Source of the DNA: Pseudomonadota bacterium
Lineage (GTDB): Bacteria; Pseudomonadota; Gammaproteobacteria; Burkholderiales; JAKAFK01
Direction of reading: 5' to 3'
DNA length: 42,225 bases
Assembly: GCA_021817985.1 (NCBI GenBank)
Contig: JAKAFK010000027.1
Location: 1-42,225, forward strand
This document shows positions 40,669 through 42,225 of this stretch, in pieces (the first letter of the stretch is position 1; each line of letters begins with the position of its first letter). The position numbers were made by a program, and so were the translations under genes. Under the pieces are notes generated by a model, which was not told the DNA's origin, searched no databases, and saw only the letters and a program-made list of their open reading frames with translations.

Positions 40669-40703
40669 TCTCCTATCGTAGCGTTTAATGCTACGATAGG
40701 AGA
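40669..40703. promoter_or_regulatory. perfect 14-bp inverted repeat before abiEi (candidate AbiEi operator)
   Basis: TCTCCTATCGTAGC (40669-40682) and GCTACGATAGGAGA (40690-40703) form a perfect inverted repeat with a 7-nt spacer. It abuts the abiEi GTG start at 40704 and contains the AGGAG site. A plausible -10 (TATATT, 40661-40666) lies immediately upstream, so a bound protein would cover the transcription start. AbiEi antitoxins are known to bind inverted repeats in their own promoters. Confidence 0.75.
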
Positions 40704-41513
40704 GTGAAAAACGCACACAAACGGCACTCGGTTGGCGTCGCGGCCCGCTTTGTCGACGAGCGGCTCGCTGAGGGGCGCGTCTTTTTTTCCTTCGCCGAGC
40801 TTCTTGCCAAGACCGGTCTGTCGGAGATCGCCGCAAAACACCAGCTGCTGCGGTTGGGAAATAAGATCGCTCGGGTTACGCCGCGCCAGCAGAGCTTCCT
40901 GATCGTCCCGCCTGAATACCGCACCTTTGGCGCTCCCCCCATTGAATGGTGGCTCGACGACTACATGCGGCAGCTTGGTCACCCGTATTACCTTGCGTTG
41001 CTGTCGGCAGCCGCCCTGTTTGGATCCAGCCCGCAAGCCGTTCAAGAAACCCAGGTCATGACTGATGCTTCTCGGCGCGATATTGTTCTCGGAAGAATTC
41101 GGGTCAGGTTCTTCATGAAATCGGGGATTGGCAGGACGTTGGTCGCGCAGGCGCCAAGTGCGTATGCGCCACTGACCGTGAGCACTGTGGAGTCGACGAT
41201 TGTTGATCTGATCCGGTACGCGCCCCAGCTTGGAGGTATCGAGCGCATGGCGGAAACTATTGCGCCGATGATTGCACGAGCGAAGCCAGGTGCCTTCCGG
41301 CGGGTGCTCGATGCTGAACAGGAAGTGGCCACGGTGCAGCGGCTTGGCTTCGTGCTCGAAGCCATCGGTGCCGCCAAGCTCGTGGAAGTTGCCTGGAAAT
41401 GGCTGCCGGCGAGGCTCCCGCCGACCGTGCTGTCCGCACAGGGCGGCGGGCGTGAGGCGGCACCCATGCACCCGAAATGGCACGTGGTGAACAACTCGGA
41501 CGCATTTGCATGA
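40704..41513 (+). CDS. abiEi: AbiEi-family type IV antitoxin
   Basis: Antitoxin and likely self-repressor of an AbiE system. The 269-residue protein has a winged-helix N-terminal part (FSFAELLAKTGLSEIAAKHQLLRLGNKIARVTPRQQSFLIV, in parts) and the AbiEi C-terminal domain (WWLDDYMRQLGHPYYLALLSAAALFGSSPQAVQETQVM; VSTVESTIVDLIRYAPQLGGI). Start is GTG 40704. AGGAG lies only 1-2 nt before it, an unusually tight spacing, but no better in-frame start exists. The stop overlaps the abiEii ATG as ATGA. By eye the region is less GC-rich than neighbouring core genes, suggesting acquisition. Confidence 0.92.
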   Translation: MKNAHKRHSVGVAARFVDERLAEGRVFFSFAELLAKTGLSEIAAKHQLLRLGNKIARVTPRQQSFLIVPPEYRTFGAPPIEWWLDDYMRQLGHPYYLALLSAAALFGSSPQAVQETQVMTDASRRDIVLGRIRVRFFMKSGIGRTLVAQAPSAYAPLTVSTVESTIVDLIRYAPQLGGIERMAETIAPMIARAKPGAFRRVLDAEQEVATVQRLGFVLEAIGAAKLVEVAWKWLPARLPPTVLSAQGGGREAAPMHPKWHVVNNSDAFA

Positions 41514-42225
41514 ACTTGCTGACGCAACGCGACGTGATCGCCCATCAAGCGTTGGTTCCATGGCCGAATCGACGCCAGGTCGAGCAGGATTTGCTGTTGT
41601 GCCAAGCCATGGTCGCGTTGTTTAACGACGACTTCCTCAAAGGGCAGATCGCGATGCGGGGCGGCACCTTGCTCCACAAGGTGCATCTCGCGCCGGCGTC
41701 CCGATACAGCGAGGATATCGATCTTGTCGTTGTCGGCGATCGCCCAAAAGAACACATCGAGAAAGCCTTGCGCAGGGTGCTGAGCGACGTGCTCGGCAAG
41801 CCGGCGGCTTCGGTCTGGGGTGCGGTCAGGCTCGCTGTCCGCAATGCCCTCCGCCCTTCGGAGATATTGCGCCTGACGTACAGGCTGGACTGTGTTTCCG
41901 AGCATGGGAGCGAGCCGCTGGAAATCGTGGTCGAGGCCAATGTCACGGAAAGGACCCCTCATCGCGAGATCGTGCGCGTGCCCTTCGCGCATTCGTTCCG
42001 CGGGCAGGACGCCAGTGTGGCCGTCAATGCCTTCGACATTCACGAGATGCTCGGCACGAAGATGCGGGCCATGTTCCAGCGCCGTCGTGGGCGCGACCTT
42101 TTCGACCTGTACTGGGCGCTGACGCATGCTCCGAAGCCGGTTGATCCGCACGGGATCATCGAATCGTTCCGGCACTATATGGACCAGGAGGGCGCCGTGG
42201 CCGGCAGGGAGGAATTTGTCGGCAT
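41510..42225 (+). CDS. abiEii: AbiEii-family nucleotidyltransferase toxin (3' end cut by window)
   Basis: Toxin partner of abiEi: a DUF1814-type nucleotidyltransferase. The frame is open from ATG 41510 to the window edge (238 codons; the usual length is nearer 290). Seen are the GGT motif (MRGGTLLHKVHL, G51-T53), the DxD pair D69/D71 in RYSEDIDLVVVG, LEIVVEANV, and motif IV KMRAMFQRRRGRDLFDLYWAL with K184, R195, D196 and D199, so the active site looks intact. Related MenT enzymes modify tRNA 3' ends. Coupled to abiEi by ATGA. Truncated only by the window. Confidence 0.93.
   Translation, partial: MNLLTQRDVIAHQALVPWPNRRQVEQDLLLCQAMVALFNDDFLKGQIAMRGGTLLHKVHLAPASRYSEDIDLVVVGDRPKEHIEKALRRVLSDVLGKPAASVWGAVRLAVRNALRPSEILRLTYRLDCVSEHGSEPLEIVVEANVTERTPHREIVRVPFAHSFRGQDASVAVNAFDIHEMLGTKMRAMFQRRRGRDLFDLYWALTHAPKPVDPHGIIESFRHYMDQEGAVAGREEFVG

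Overview
This window is a stretch of GC-rich proteobacterial chromosome, mostly core housekeeping genes. Gene content and order fit a gammaproteobacterium: ftsZ-lpxC-dciA-secA, pilBCD-coaE-zapD-yacG, ypjD/corC beside ffh, rpsP-rimM-trmD-rplS, and rpsU-yqeY-dnaG-rpoD followed by tRNA-Ile2. Some traits also look betaproteobacterial (argJ-DUF815-nudix order; the DDHQTRNA motif in MurG), so a deep-branching gammaproteobacterial lineage is a reasonable guess. This rests on reading motifs and gene order; no search was run.

Layout. 1-11349 is the distal half of the division and cell-wall (dcw) cluster: mraY (5' end outside the window), murD, ftsW, murG, murC, ddl, ftsQ, ftsA, ftsZ, lpxC. It is packed, with several ATGA stop/start overlaps. 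dciA (DUF721) lies on the opposite strand between lpxC and secA. Then follow secA, argJ, a DUF815 AAA+ ATPase, a Nudix-ThiE-like fusion and a small membrane-anchored protein (12217-18521). 18552-27530 is on the minus strand: ypjD, corC, pilB, pilC, pilD, coaE, zapD, yacG and a 2OG-Fe(II) oxygenase. From 27628 the plus strand resumes: ffh, rpsP-rimM-trmD-rplS, an Ogt-type methyltransferase, xerD, plsY and an unrecognised coiled-coil membrane protein; folB and tsaD are on the minus strand. rpsU, yqeY, dnaG and rpoD follow, the last ending at a strong terminator only 6 nt before tRNA-Ile2(CAU).

The accessory part begins right after that tRNA. An AbiE-type (type IV) toxin-antitoxin pair, abiEi-abiEii, is preceded by a perfect 14-bp inverted repeat that looks like its autoregulatory operator. 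abiEii runs off the right edge. This junction looks like the left end of an island or a tRNA-linked hotspot. It is the most interesting part of the window, although AbiE itself is a described family.

The genes work together mainly in envelope growth and division (Mur enzymes, FtsW/Q/A/Z, ZapD, LpxC, PlsY), protein export (SecA, Ffh), translation (rpsP, rimM, trmD, rplS, rpsU, tsaD, tRNA), replication (DciA, DnaG, XerD, YacG), and type IV pilus assembly (PilB/C/D). I found no CRISPR array, insertion sequence or clearly new multi-gene system. The best leads for new biology are the AbiE junction, the 33656-34444 membrane protein, the 18105-18521 Met/Cys-containing protein, the residue-altered ThiE domain, and the pilB promoter with a dyad in its spacer.
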